Origin: Liolophura sinensis
Taxonomy: Eukaryota > Mollusca > Polyplacophora > Chitonida > Chitonidae
Length of the DNA stretch: 64,000 bases
Assembly (NCBI RefSeq): GCF_032854445.1
Contig: NC_088297.1
Span: 13,443,335 to 13,507,334, forward strand
Reading direction: 5' to 3'
Part shown: piece after piece, positions 24,401-54,170 of the stretch
Layout: every line of letters starts with the position of its first letter
Numbering within the stretch: the stretch's first letter is position 1
Program-made: the position numbers and the translations under genes
The notes under the pieces: generated by a model
Seen by the model: the letters and a program-made list of their open reading frames with translations, nothing else
What the model was told of the DNA's origin: nothing
The model's database searches: none

Positions 24401-26253
24401 CTGCCGTGCTGGTATGCTAACAACCTCACCTAACCGATGAGCAAATGATGGCCAACCTCTATGAGAATATGGATGAAAACACCCCTCTAGTTCGACCCAC
24501 GAAAATTTGTACACGTTTGCTGAGATGCTTCACTTGTACAGGGAGTTAACGGATAACATGGATAGCGTTGTGTGAATCGATTCAATGGTTTGTTGTGAAC
24601 AGAATATACTACCTGAATAGGCTTCTTTTTAGCACTAGACTCCTTATCAGAAGAGTGTTTTCTCTTCTTTCTCGTATTCATCTTCTCTTCTTTATCAGTA
24701 ACCTTTGTAAACTCCTCACTAGCATTCCTCGACTTCTTATCTCTTTTACGGTCTTCATTTTCACTCTCTTTGTCTCCTTTGCGGTCTTCACTTTTATCCC
24801 GATTTTTCCTCTCATCTCTGTGCTTTGCTGAGGAGTTCTTATCAGCTTTCTTCGCCGGAATGCTGTTGTTGTTGTTGTTAGCCTCTTTCACTTTTTCCAA
24901 CCCACTTGCCTTCTTGACAGGTGGCGACCCAAAAAATTTACGAATATCCTGAAACCAAAAAATGTGATTATATTTCATTCAATTTTGTGAAATTCGTACT
25001 TGCCTATGAAAATGTAAACACAGTTCTATAATAGACATACTCCAAGCCATTTATCTACGAGCAAATGGGTGACCACTTCAGTGGCCTAATGGTTGGAGTA
25101 TCCACCTTGAAGTCAGGAGACCCCAGGATCAATCCCCGTTGGGTCATACCAAAGACTTTAAAAATGGTACTTGCTGCTGCATGGTTTGGCACTCAGCACT
25201 GAGAGGTTAGATGATGACTGGTTGGCCCGGTGTCAGTATAATGTGACTGGGTGAGGTGTCATGGCCGATGTCTTTTGGTAGCACTTTGGTAGCATGGACT
25301 TGCCCTGCCAGAGGGAGACACAATGTATGCAAACACACACCTAATGACTTATTGTCGTGGTATGACTGAAATATTGCAAAGTATGATGTTAAATCACAAA
25401 AATACATACTTACATATGAGCCACTGGAAAGACCACAGCCATAATGACATAGTTTTCACAAAAATTTTCTTAAAAGTTCACAAAAGCTGCATGAAATTAT
25501 GTATGGTATTCCTTTATGTATGTCATGGCTTAGATCCTTTGATCAGTTGTCAGTCACATGTCAACAAAGGGATCCTTAGAGTGCATGTAATGTGCCTCCT
25601 TGTTCCACATAAGTAACACGGGAAGCAGAAAGGTTCCGTATATGTAGATATAGTGTATGTATGCTGAGCTATTGTAATGAAATTTCAAACATGGTCCATG
25701 AATAACAGATGATGCTCATGAGTTTTTGTCCAGTGCACACGTGCAAGGCAAAGCATATCACTAAACTGATATACATCAGTCGCAGAAATGGGCAGTGATA
25801 ACAGACAACCACGTCACGCAGGGGAAGTATGTTGAGGTCAGCACATATAGAGCTGAGGAGTGCTTTCTACGTTTCTACATGATCATAACCCCATGAAGCT
25901 AATTGATATGTGTTATGTGATATGTGTTCAATTCAGTGAGCTAAATGATCTACCTCATTATTTAACATTATGACATTTACCCAATATATATCAGAAATAT
26001 AAACTATGGAGTACTACCGTACTTCCCACGTTGCTGAATTAGTATGCGTTGAGAAAATAGTGGACCACTTCAGCACGGGCAGATAAGATAGAGCCTGGCT
26101 GTGCTGCGAATGAGTGAACGTGCGTTTTTCGTCAGTTATGGTAAACCAAGTAATGTCGACAGTTATACAGTCCACGATTAGAAAGTCTGGTCGTGTCAGT
26201 GGAATTCCTTTAAAGGATGAATATTAACCTTTCGCGATATGTGATCTTACCAT
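343..26253 (-). CDS. RFC1: Replication factor C subunit 1 (RFC1), partial at the 3' end
   Basis: Large subunit of the clamp loader that opens PCNA and loads it on primer-template DNA in the nucleus. Twenty exons with matching phases give about 863 residues; RFC1 proteins are usually near 1,100, so roughly the last quarter lies beyond base 1. Order: PIP-like DIRKFFG just after Met1, a charged Lys/Ser/Asp-rich N-terminal region, a TPVSAADFFGGGSV motif, BRCT domain (about 375-495, exons 10-12), RFC box LLWVDKYKPTSLKKIIGQ (exon 13), Walker A GPPGVGKTT (exon 14), a YVELNASDTRSK block (exon 15), Walker B IIMDEVDG (exon 16), sensor 1 ICNDRNH (exon 17), then the start of the C-terminal domain. Exons 10 and 11 each lack one base relative to an open frame. 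Introns carry SINEs and minisatellites. Divergent from PASK, with E2F-type sites upstream. Confidence 0.95.
798..955. mobile_element. Inverted-repeat (MITE-like) element in an RFC1 intron
   Basis: Arms gcaaactaacgcagctaaaa (819-838) and ttttagctgcgtaagttcgc (914-932) are imperfect inverted copies; weaker pairing extends outward to about 40 bp per arm. No target duplication was identified. Confidence 0.5.
1125..1223 (-). CDS. RFC1: RFC1 exon 19: lid, HNLSMWCA block
   Basis: 33 codons, acceptor TCTCACAG, donor ATG|GTGGGT. Contains VIHNLSMWCATSKSLTYEQA and STRAKKDLKM. Phase 0 at both ends. The intron between it and exon 18 holds the SINE A at 1787-2044. Confidence 0.95.
1787..2044 (-). mobile_element. 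SINE A, near full length
   Basis: On the minus strand: tRNA-like head with A-box TGGCTCAGTTGGTTAGCG and B-box GAGTTCAAGTCC, a body, the conserved AAGTGAAATATTCTTGAGTA and an (AAAT)n tail. Confidence 0.85.
2469..2564 (-). CDS. RFC1: RFC1 exon 18: AAA+ lid
   Basis: 32 codons, acceptor CATTTCAG, donor CAG|GTAACT. Reads GAMMSIVFKEGLNIPPPALN then EIILGANQDVRQ, almost the same as vertebrate RFC1. The intron beyond (2565-4127) holds the SINE C and otherwise nothing recognised. Confidence 0.95.
3766..4085 (-). mobile_element. SINE C
   Basis: Minus-strand copy with the body motif TTCAGCATGAAGGGGATAG, ending in the CATATGACAGAAAAATTGTT tail. It abuts the RFC1 exon 17 donor. Confidence 0.75.
4128..4265 (-). 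CDS. RFC1: RFC1 exon 17: sensor 1
   Basis: 46 codons between TTTGTTCAG and donor AAG|GTAGAG. Contains ELIQLIKQTKIPIICICNDR and YCFDLRFYKPRLEQIK, matching the sensor 1 and FDLRF blocks of RFC1. An overlapping plus-strand open frame at 4134-4373 is a shadow. Next to it, at 3766-4085, lies a minus-strand SINE C. Confidence 0.95.
4693..5083 (-). mobile_element. SINE B
   Basis: Minus strand: tRNA-like head (GTGGCGTAATGGCTAGAG, B-box-like GGGATCAAAGCC), then the family B body. Lies between RFC1 exons 16 and 17. Confidence 0.75.
5153..5256 (-). CDS. RFC1: RFC1 exon 16: Walker B
   Basis: Acceptor CCCTCCAG, donor CAG|GTGAGA. Contains HCIIMDEVDGVAGNEDRGGI, the Walker B acidic pair of the ATPase. The stretch before it (DQKKTTKGPSGQN) is the variable loop. 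Confidence 0.95.
5646..5757 (-). CDS. RFC1: RFC1 exon 15: ELNASDTRSK block
   Basis: Acceptor TATTTACAG, donor G|GTAAGA. Contains FSYVELNASDTRSKKTLENV and ESLNNQTLVDFL, nearly the same as vertebrate RFC1. Phase 0 to phase 1. Confidence 0.95.
7922..8022 (-). CDS. RFC1: RFC1 exon 14: Walker A
   Basis: Acceptor TTGTGTAG, donor CAG|GTGAGT. Contains RAALLSGPPGVGKTTTATLV, the nucleotide-binding P-loop of the clamp loader. A two-copy, roughly 58 bp tandem repeat lies just upstream of the acceptor (8046-8155), and an inverted SINE A pair lies beyond it. Confidence 0.95.
8046..8155. repeat. Two-copy 58 bp tandem repeat
   Basis: Two copies of a unit with ttgatagatacacagactg and caccttgttctgtggagtg, in the intron just upstream of the RFC1 exon 14 acceptor. 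Confidence 0.8.
8373..8623 (-). mobile_element. SINE A, near full length (left arm of an inverted pair)
   Basis: Minus-strand copy with poly(T) at 8350-8372 as its tail and an intact A/B-box head ending at 8623. Confidence 0.88.
8671..8816 (+). mobile_element. SINE A, 5'-truncated (right arm of an inverted pair)
   Basis: Plus-strand 3' half with AAGTGAAATATTCTTGAGTA and an (AAAT)n tail, head-to-head with the copy at 8373-8623. Confidence 0.88.
9430..9655 (-). mobile_element. SINE B, degenerate
   Basis: Minus-strand tRNA-like head fragment (GGGATCAACCCTGG on the minus strand is diverged) and a family B body near 9470-9560. Confidence 0.55.
9747..10047 (-). CDS. RFC1: RFC1 exon 13: linker and RFC box at the start of the AAA+ module
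   Basis: Acceptor TTTCCAG, donor G|GTTAGT. The first half is a Ser/Lys-rich linker; the second half has LLWVDKYKPTSLKKIIGQ followed by a HWIRNWHK helix, the family signature before the ATPase core. It ends in phase 1 and the Gly codon is completed by exon 14. Confidence 0.94.
10409..10552 (-). mobile_element. SINE A, 5'-truncated
   Basis: Tail and body only, minus strand, in the RFC1 intron between exons 12 and 13. Confidence 0.75.
10714..10895 (+). mobile_element. SINE A, 5'-truncated
   Basis: Plus-strand copy with CATAATGCTGGCC-like body (diverged) and an (AAAT)n tail; inverted relative to the copy at 10409-10552. Confidence 0.7.
10954..11067 (-). CDS. RFC1: RFC1 exon 12: end of the BRCT domain
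   Basis: 38 codons between TTTTCAG and donor AAG|GTATGT. Contains DEDSMLELIRTLPGKKSKYE, close to the IDEDGLLNLIRTMPGKKSKYE of vertebrate RFC1. Phase 0 at both ends. Confidence 0.93.
11564..11742 (-). CDS. RFC1: RFC1 exon 11: BRCT core, one base short
   Basis: Acceptor TTTTTTCAG, donor AAG|GTATGG. Encodes GEPNCLEGLTFVITGVLESF, then LLEKYGAKVTQSLSKKTSYV and VVGRDAGASKLSK: the BRCT domain that binds 5'-phosphorylated DNA ends in RFC1. The first and second halves are in different frames; 179 bases instead of 180, with the break around 11668, between ERDE and KSLLEK. Confidence 0.9.
11768..11910 (-). mobile_element. SINE A, 5'-truncated
   Basis: Tail and body, minus strand, starting just beyond the RFC1 exon 11 acceptor. 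Confidence 0.8.
12420..12545. mobile_element. MITE-like inverted-repeat element, member 1
   Basis: About 27 bp imperfect inverted arms: ctcaaaggggctgtaacgtt (from 12433) and gcgtaacattacgaccccct near 12512-12531. A diverged relative lies at 42055-42190. Confidence 0.6.
13227..13333 (-). CDS. RFC1: RFC1 exon 10: entry to the BRCT region, one base short
   Basis: Acceptor TTTTTCCAG, donor GAG|GTGATT. It opens TPSPGKSPVERKGS in the frame set by exon 9, then continues YRNYLNREGPKSLGSKEVPE in another frame; the latter matches YRSYLNREGPKALGSKEIPK of vertebrate RFC1. The exon has 107 bases where 108 would keep frame. The break is near 13285-13297. Sequencing error or real lesion cannot be told apart here. 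Confidence 0.85.
15361..15460. repeat. 33 bp tandem repeat, three copies
   Basis: Unit with ccataagaatgcctcgttca, in the RFC1 intron between exons 9 and 10. Confidence 0.85.
16025..16090 (-). CDS. RFC1: RFC1 exon 9, short linker
   Basis: 22 codons (TPNKSETKKTSPGTNAGPAS then AK) between TTGCCAG and donor GTAAGTAC. Phase 0 at both ends. The following intron (13334-16024) shows only a short 33 bp tandem repeat near 15360-15460 and no other gene. Confidence 0.75.
17067..17212 (-). CDS. RFC1: RFC1 exon 8, Ser/Lys/Pro-rich linker
   Basis: 146 bases, acceptor TTACCACAG, donor GAG|GTACAT. Encodes a basic linker with VMVEDTPEKTK and SSPRKSVVTPKKHE. This part is poorly conserved in the family, so the call rests on splice sites, frame and composition. 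The intron on its 5' side (17213-18408) holds two SINE A copies. Confidence 0.78.
17298..17462 (+). mobile_element. SINE A, 5' head fragment
   Basis: Plus-strand A-box and B-box head; the 3' half is missing. Confidence 0.75.
17537..17843 (+). mobile_element. SINE A, with an internal partial duplication
   Basis: Plus-strand copy, diverged, in which the gctggcttcctct segment occurs twice (17638 and 17685). Tail weak. Confidence 0.75.
18409..18457 (-). CDS. RFC1: RFC1 exon 7, short Ser/Pro/Lys-rich exon
   Basis: 49 bases between TTTACAG and donor GTGAGTAG, encoding TKTESLSSPPKKETSP plus one base. The split Ser codon is completed by exon 8. Short and weakly conserved, but both splice sites are good and phases fit. 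Confidence 0.75.
18605..18690. repeat. Hairpin-forming inverted repeat
   Basis: Arms acataacgagatatatgga and tccatatatctcgttatgt are perfectly complementary over 19 bases, with about 30 bases between. Confidence 0.8.
19159..19420 (-). mobile_element. SINE A
   Basis: Minus strand, near full length with a small deletion in the body; (ATTT)n at 19159-19178. Confidence 0.82.
19460..19745 (-). repeat. About 52 bp tandem array made from the RFC1 exon 6 end and donor
   Basis: Five full copies and one partial. On the minus strand units read GTCAGAAGTCCAAGAAG|GTAGGG or a close variant (some with ATAG instead of GTAG). The first copy is the real exon end. Confidence 0.9.
19705..19812 (-). CDS. RFC1: RFC1 exon 6: acidic helix, end copied into a tandem array
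   Basis: 36 codons, phase 0 at both ends, acceptor TTTTCAG, donor AAGAAG|GTAGGG. Contains DEIHEDADFEKTLEQLDEQS, matching the EDEEFARTLAMLDEE block of vertebrate RFC1. Its last 40 or so bases plus the donor are repeated downstream (19460-19704), so several identical-looking donors exist; this one is chosen because it is nearest the acceptor and keeps frame with exon 7. Confidence 0.88.
19923..20116 (-). CDS. RFC1: RFC1 exon 5: conserved DFFGxGSVxR motif
   Basis: Acceptor ACATTTCAG, donor CTG|GTAAGT. Contains TPVSAADFFGGGSVKR and ASKRKL, which match the conserved TPTSVLDYFGTGSVQR and ASKRKE blocks of vertebrate RFC1. This is the strongest anchor in the N-terminal half. Confidence 0.92.
20249..20386 (-). 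mobile_element. SINE A, 5'-truncated
   Basis: Tail and body, minus strand, (TTTA)n at its left end. Confidence 0.82.
21004..21087 (-). CDS. RFC1: RFC1 exon 4: acidic Ser-rich segment
   Basis: 84 bases between GTCAG and donor GTGTGT. Encodes a segment with SSAEEDPVPKKSKRKSSEY and VVIVDS, comparable in place and composition to the acidic Ser/Asp stretch (IYDSDSESEE) of vertebrate RFC1. Phase 1 at both ends, in step with exons 3 and 5. Confidence 0.85.
21463..21700 (-). mobile_element. SINE A, degenerate
   Basis: Minus-strand copy lacking part of the tail motif; head still recognisable. Confidence 0.65.
21778..21920 (+). mobile_element. SINE A, 5'-truncated
   Basis: Plus-strand body and tail; inverted relative to the copy at 21463-21700. 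Confidence 0.8.
22338..22700. repeat. About 48 bp minisatellite next to the RFC1 exon 3 donor
   Basis: Eight copies of a unit with gaatcctgacttccacagcc. It begins about 15 bases past the donor and does not include exon sequence. Confidence 0.88.
22717..22810 (-). CDS. RFC1: RFC1 exon 3: acidic/basic N-terminal segment
   Basis: Starts VTLGDSDDEFDEVIKKRKSK after CACAG and ends in YDS plus one base before GTAGGT. The next exon completes the split Asp codon. A roughly 48 bp minisatellite begins a few bases past the donor, inside the intron. Confidence 0.88.
22937..23300 (+). mobile_element. SINE C, near full length
   Basis: tRNA-like head tagcacagttggtacagcg, anticodon-loop-like ttcggga, B-box-like gggtcaatcc, body with ttcagcatgaaggggatag and the common tail. 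Confidence 0.82.
23365..23505 (-). mobile_element. SINE C fragment, inverted
   Basis: Minus-strand 5' part facing the copy at 22937-23300. Confidence 0.7.
23746..23905 (+). mobile_element. SINE A, 5'-truncated
   Basis: Close to consensus, ends in poly(A) 23888-23902. Confidence 0.85.
24180..24436 (-). mobile_element. SINE A
   Basis: Minus strand, near full length with a body deletion; adjacent to RFC1 exon 2. Confidence 0.8.
24613..24948 (-). CDS. RFC1: RFC1 exon 2: PIP-like motif and charged N-terminal region
   Basis: Acceptor TTTCAG and donor CAG|GTAGTA, 112 codons, phase 0 at both ends. It begins DIRKFFG, the conserved N-terminal PCNA-binding-like motif of RFC1, then becomes low-complexity and very rich in Lys, Asp, Glu, Asn and Ser with a run of five Asn. 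It ends KKKPIQ. The acceptor places it directly after the exon 1 Met. Intron 2 (22811-24612) carries SINEs A and C. Confidence 0.9.
25070..25400 (+). mobile_element. SINE B
   Basis: tRNA-like head tggcctaatggttggag, then body gtcagtataatgtgactgg and the common tail. In RFC1 intron 1. Confidence 0.75.
25545..25605 (-). mobile_element. SINE C fragment
   Basis: Short piece with gagtgcatgtaatgtgcctc, found also in the copies at 3766 and 59035. Confidence 0.55.
26251..26253 (-). CDS. RFC1: RFC1 exon 1, start codon only
   Basis: The ATG is immediately followed by the donor GTAAGATC, and exon 2 opens with DIRKFFG, which follows Met1 directly in known RFC1 proteins. The 5' UTR continues to higher coordinates; its start is not defined. 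Intron 1 (24949-26250) carries one SINE B. Confidence 0.8.
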
Positions 26254-26324
26254 CTTCAACAATTCACGAGATATTTTACTGGGTTGGAAATATCTCTCAT
26301 TTTCCTTTCATTGAAAGGCAACCA

Positions 26325-26335
26325 TTCCCGCCAAA
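26325..26335 (-). promoter_or_regulatory. E2F-type site upstream of RFC1
   Basis: On the minus strand this reads TTTGGCGGGAA, the textbook E2F consensus, 72 bases upstream of the RFC1 ATG. E2F control of replication genes is well known; use of this site here is an inference. Confidence 0.6.
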
Positions 26336-26538
26336 TTTCCGTAAGAGACATGCGCCATGACCTCAGTTTGACCCAGGGAGAATTCGGTAATGAAGTATGA
26401 TAGTAGCGAATATAATTTATGTACCAGTATAAAAGACCTTTTTTTTTTCAAAAAATTCATGTTTTTCAATTTTTTTGGAACGATTAATTTTAAACTTACA
26501 TCAAAAATTTATTTGGATCAATGAAATTTAAAACTGAT

Positions 26539-26548
26539 CGCGCCAATT
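26539..26548 (-). promoter_or_regulatory. E2F-like site overlapping a CCAAT box
   Basis: Minus strand AATTGGCGCG, plus strand CGCGCCAATT. Close to the TTTSSCGC form of E2F sites and containing a CCAAT element; about 290 bases upstream of the RFC1 ATG. Weaker than the 26325 site. Confidence 0.35.
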
Positions 26549-27436
26549 TCAAATTGTATTACGAACTGATCCCAGATCGAGTCGTGACCATTCCTCAAAG
26601 CGCCACTTTGAAAGATCTCGAAAATATTTGCCGATGTCTGCTTTCTTATTGATTCAGACGGCAATACATGTTTTAGCACCGGTATAGTCTTTAACCCCTT
26701 CCGTGTTTTTAAAAGGACGACTTTTAACTCCTCAAAGTTTTACCCGAGTCACATCGTTTACGCGTTTTAGTCGCTGGACCCTTTATTTGGCTTTGGAAAG
26801 GTAACGACAACAACAACGCAGGTGGTTGGATACGAACATTCCCGTTTTCGCCAAACTCAGTTGTCATTAGTATATGGTATTGTATATAGTAAATACTGAA
26901 AATACTGTTCTCCATGTCAACTTTAGTTTAAGTTGTTTAGTAAGAGGACAAAGGAGATAATAAATTTTATTAATTTGAAAGTTGTATCAAAAGTAAAGGA
27001 ACTGTCAGTATACTTCTGGTCTGGTGATGATAGAGTCAGAAACCATGTAGCCTCAACATAATTCTTAAGGTAGAAGTACGACCAAACGTTTTGAATGCAG
27101 TAAGGAGACAGAAATGCAAGATTTCTGGAAGCAGGTTTCCCTGGTGGTAATCTCAACATCTTGTTTTGCTGTTATTTTTTACTGTGATAGTCATAAATTT
27201 GATTGCTGATAACTGAACTCGTTCAACTAAGGGAACACCTTTTGCTACACAAAATTTTTATGTCATCTTTAGAATGAAGAGACCCATACCTGTCAGGCCG
27301 TAAGTTGAAGTGCAAGATGAAAAACCAATAAACTGGTCCTCAGGCTTAAAACTTTGGAACAAGTAGTTTAGCCTTTCTTGGTAATTTTCAGCATCAAGTC
27401 ACATTGAAAAGGCTGTCGATTCAGGTTCAGGTTCAG

Positions 27437-27525
27437 CTTGTGCCCCCTTACAACTTGTGCCCCCTTACAACTTTTGCCCCCTTACAACTTGTGCCCCCTT
27501 ACAACTTGTGCCCCCTTACAACTTC
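27437..27525. repeat. 17 bp tandem repeat upstream of PASK
   Basis: Five head-to-tail copies of cttgtgcccccttacaa, nearly perfect, about 140 bases before the first PASK coding exon acceptor. Confidence 0.9.
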
Positions 27526-27722
27526 CATTTGGGTCTGCTGTTGGACTGCTAAAGTTAACTATTCTTCAAACCCATGATATCATCCTTTTTGTAGAAGACG
27601 ACGTGTGAAATATTTTGAGTGTTAGACAAACTTGTAGTCAACTAAATTAAACTTTTATTTCAGGCCTGAAGTGATGTGTCATACAAGCGTTACAACAGTG
27701 TAGTCAGAGAAGATAAAATCTG

Positions 27723-50369
<22,647 letters not shown>

Positions 50370-51580
50370 GGCAGCTTTATTTTAAGCCGTGATGCAGAAC
50401 TTCAGAGTTACAAAGGTGTTTGAAATGAACGAATGCAAGGTTTATGTTGATGAAGATGGTGATGATTATAGGGTATCAAGTGTTCAACATGGCAGAAGAC
50501 TTAATGGACTGTGCCGAGGCAGATTTATGATAGAGGTTTCATTTAGAAAGTATTTTATACCTTCAGGATAACAAGGATGTTTTAGAAAGCTACGAGCGTA
50601 ACTTTGTTGGAGAGACATTGTTTGCAAAGAAATCGGCGCCATTTCCATTGCCTTTTTGATGTTTGAAGAAACCTTGACCATCATGTTTAGTACTCTCTAT
50701 TATCAGGAAATGTTGATTATTTCTCGTCTTTTGATCAAAATCCAACAAGGTGTAAAACTCCGTCAGCAAGGTTGAAATCTTGTGTGACATGCAATATCTT
50801 GATTCTGATATATTTTGTGATATGCTCAGAAAGAAATGGCTACCATTGAGTTTTCTTCACTTTAGTGCGAATTTGATCTCTGGGCTCTGATGTCAAGAGA
50901 TGTTACCTGGTGCAAAATTAGCTTACATGGTGCGTAAAATGCGAAAATTATACCACTGATGGTGCCATTCATTTTAATCAATGCAACCTACATGTATACC
51001 TCTGTGTTATGCTACCGGTGCGAATCTTGTGAACCAGATTGGACTACTCAGTAAGTAGTGACAAACTTCTGTTCACTAAGTTCAAAAATATCAGCTAGGC
51101 TGGTTATCTGACTTTTTTATTTTGATAATTTTAGTACCTCAATAATCAAAACATTCTCCATACTTTTAAATTAAAGTGGGTGGTGCCTCTGGGCACGAAA
51201 TACCTCTTATATATGTTAAATTAATACCACCAGTGAAGACATGAAATATATCAGATAGATCCTTTCTGCTTTATATAACAGTTGGAAAAGGTGAGAGACC
51301 AGTTAGATATCTCAACCCTAAGAAAACAAATAGTAGTAAACATTGTTTTGTGGCCCTCAAATTCAGCTCATACATGTGAGGCAGATTTTGTGAAGATAAG
51401 TACATCATGTTGGACAACAGCTTGGCTGGGACCAAATTAAATCTCTCTTTAGAGTGGGATGTCATATTGTAACCTGGGCTGAAAGTCATCAGGAACTGTG
51501 ATGAAGGGATTGAGGTAAATCCATGAATAGTAAGGCGTGAACTGTCACTGATTGCTGCGCACGTAGGACCAATCCACTCC

Positions 51581-52530
51581 TAGATATTGAAGCGGTTCAC
51601 TGATATTCAGCCAAACATCAATACCAGCACATTGATGTCCAGCCAATCCTAAGTATCCATACAATGACTTCCAGCCAGTCATCAATACCAACACATTGAT
51701 GTCCAGCCAATCCTAAGTATCCATACAATGACTTCCAGCCAATCATCAATACCAACACATTGATGTCTAGCCAATCCTAAGTATCCATACAATGACTTCC
51801 AGCCAATCATCAATACCAACACATTGATGTCCAGCCAATCCTAAGTATCCATACAATGACTTCCAGCCAATCGCTCATACCTACACATTGATATCCAGCC
51901 AGTCAAAATTACTGGTACACTAATGTCTAGCTGATCATATATGTCCTATTAATCATTAGTACCGGTTCATCGATCACTTCAGTCCAGCCAGTCAGATTGT
52001 CATATGTCTCACTTGTGTTGATGTATCATTCAACTTGGTTACCAATTTCACGAGAAATCCTAAGTATCCATACAATGACTTCCAGCCAATCATCAATACC
52101 AACACATTGATGTCCAGCCAATCCTAAGTATCCATACAATGACTTCCAGCCAATCATCAATACCAACACATTGATGTCTAGCCAATCCTAAGTATCCATA
52201 CAATGACTTCCAGCCAATCATCAATACCAACACATTGATGTCTAGCCAATCCTAAGTATCCATACAATGACTTCCAGCCAATCATCAATACCAACACATT
52301 GATGTCCAGCCAATCCTAAGTATCCATACAATGACTTCCAGCCAATCGCTCATACCTACACATTGATATCCAGCCAGTCAAAATTACTGGTACACTAATG
52401 TCTAGCTGATCATATATGTCCTATTAATCATTAGTACCGGTTCACCGATCACTTCAGTCCAGCCAGTCAGATTGTCATATGTCTCACTTGTGTTGATGTA
52501 TCATTCAACTTGGTTACCAATTTCACGAGA
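51581..52530. repeat. Higher-order satellite: 475 bp block in two copies
   Basis: Two 475 bp blocks (51581-52055 and 52056-52530) with the same end ccaatttcacgaga. Each is built of 64 bp subunits with taagtatccatacaatgact, four in the first block and five in the second, plus a unique part. Confidence 0.92.
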
Positions 52531-52893
52531 TTGAATTTAGTGGAACAAATGTTTTAAATCTTAAAGAGTGTCGTGTTCTTTTTACTTGTCTTTTTAAGTA
52601 CGTTAATTTCCTAAATCCTTAATTTAGCCTTATGGTTTGTTGTTTGAATTTCACACAAGGAAGCAAGAAGCACCTCAACCCTGAATTATAATTTAAATTA
52701 GTTTATGGGCACTTTTATACATTTAATGAAGCTTGTAGTTCATGTGCATTGTTGCCATTTTGTTTTTTTCTTTTTTTTTTTTTAATTATGTTGATACGTG
52801 CACAAGAATTGGTGTGTTTCTGCGCTAATTTCCCAACTCCTAGATATATACATGTATTGCTTTTTGCAAGTGAGTGTAAATCTGGTTTTATAC

Positions 52894-52899
52894 AATAAA
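52894..52899 (+). terminator. Candidate poly(A) signal (AATAAA)
   Basis: AATAAA on the PASK strand, 2.5 kb past the PASK stop. A variant ATTAAA lies at 51170-51175. Neither is proven. Confidence 0.25.
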
Positions 52900-52929
52900 T
52901 TATTGATGCTGTTATTAATAAGCCTGATA

Positions 52930-53175
52930 GTCGGTTTAGCGCGCTAGCGCAGCGTAATGACCCAGGAGCCTCTCACCAATGCAGTCGCTGTGAGTTCAAG
53001 TCCAGCTTATGCTGGCTTCCTCTCCGGCCGTAAGTGGGAAGGTCTGCAGCAACCTGCGGATGGTTGTGGGTTTCCCCGGTTTCCTCCCACCATAATGCTG
53101 TCCGCCGTCATATAAGTGAAATATTCTTGAGTACGGCGTAAAACACCAATCAGATAAATAAATAAATAAATAAGC
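52930..53175 (+). mobile_element. SINE A, near full length
   Basis: Close to consensus from the A-box region to the (AAAT)n tail. Confidence 0.85.
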
Positions 53176-53544
53176 CTGATATGTCTGTCTCCATCGTTAG
53201 ACTTCTAGTCTTCAAGGTTCAAATCTGAGTTGAGGTTTTAAAAATTGGCAGCCTTAGCATTTCTTTACTGGATGCCCAACATAAAGGGATACGCCAATTA
53301 CTGGTTAGTCCAGTGTGCGTATACTTTGACTGAATGGTTTGATTGAAAATGAACTTGTGTTTACCGGTGGTACACACTTGAAAAGCTGCATCCGAGGCTG
53401 GATTTAAACATGTGACATCATTGATACAGTAACCTCAGTTAACCAGCTGTCTGAATAGGGTGTCCGTTCTGGTGCCTGTGTCATGACATTCTTGTGAGCC
53501 AGCACTATAAACAGACTGCCCTGGTGCAGAGAGAGTGTTTATAA

Positions 53545-53680
53545 TGATTATTTATTTATTTATTTGAATGTAGTTTTACGCCGTACTCAAGAATACACGT
53601 ATTTCACTTACACAAGGGTGGCCCGCATTATTGTTGGAGGAAACCGGACAGAGCCCGGAAGAAACTCGCAACCATCTGTT
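53545..53680 (-). mobile_element. SINE A, 5'-truncated
   Basis: Minus-strand tail and body. Confidence 0.75.
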
Positions 53681-53715
53681 TAGAATGAATTATTAGGGTT
53701 TAATGTCACCAAGGA

Positions 53716-54060
53716 CTGCTGTGGTTGCCTAATGGTTAAGGCATCCAGCTCGAATTCGGGAGAGCTGGGTATCCATAGGGTCACATCAAAGGCTTCAGAA
53801 AGGCTTTAAGCAAAAACCAAAGGCTTTAAAAATGGCACTTGTTTCTGCCACGTTTGGTGCTCAGCCATGAGGGGTTAAACATGAGGAAACCTGACTAGTT
53901 GGCCTGGTGTCAGTATAATGTGACTGAATGGGGTGTCATGTTCGGTGTCTTCGGCATGATACTCCAGGGACGGTAGCACTTTGGCAGCATGGGCTCGACA
54001 AAACGCAATATATATATATACTACACACGCCTAATCTTGTTAAAGTACGACGTAAAAAGC
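53716..54060 (+). mobile_element. SINE B
   Basis: Head ggttgcctaatggttaaggc, body gtcagtataatgtgactg and common tail. Confidence 0.75.
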
Positions 54061-54114
54061 TGAGCATACATGAATAAAGTTGCAAGTGACGAATCACAAT
54101 CAAAGAAACCACAC

Positions 54115-54170
54115 TGTATAAGTGAAATATTTTGAGGGCGGCGTAAAACACCCATGAAATAAATCGAAGA
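54115..54170 (+). mobile_element. SINE A, 3' fragment
   Basis: Tail only. Confidence 0.55.

Larger units (their letters stand above)
26254..27663. promoter_or_regulatory. Divergent RFC1/PASK intergenic region
   Basis: About 1.4 kb between the RFC1 start codon (minus) and the acceptor of the first PASK coding exon (plus). It must hold the RFC1 5' UTR and promoter and probably a non-coding first exon of PASK, because the PASK coding exon begins with a splice acceptor. It contains an E2F-type site at 26325-26335, another E2F-like/CCAAT cluster at 26539-26548 and a 17 bp tandem repeat at 27437-27525. Open frames at 26724-27159 look like chance. Confidence 0.6.

Noticed and set aside
26724..27159. 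Two minus-strand open frames between RFC1 and PASK
   Set aside because: Short, low similarity to anything recognised, no splice or start context; probably chance.
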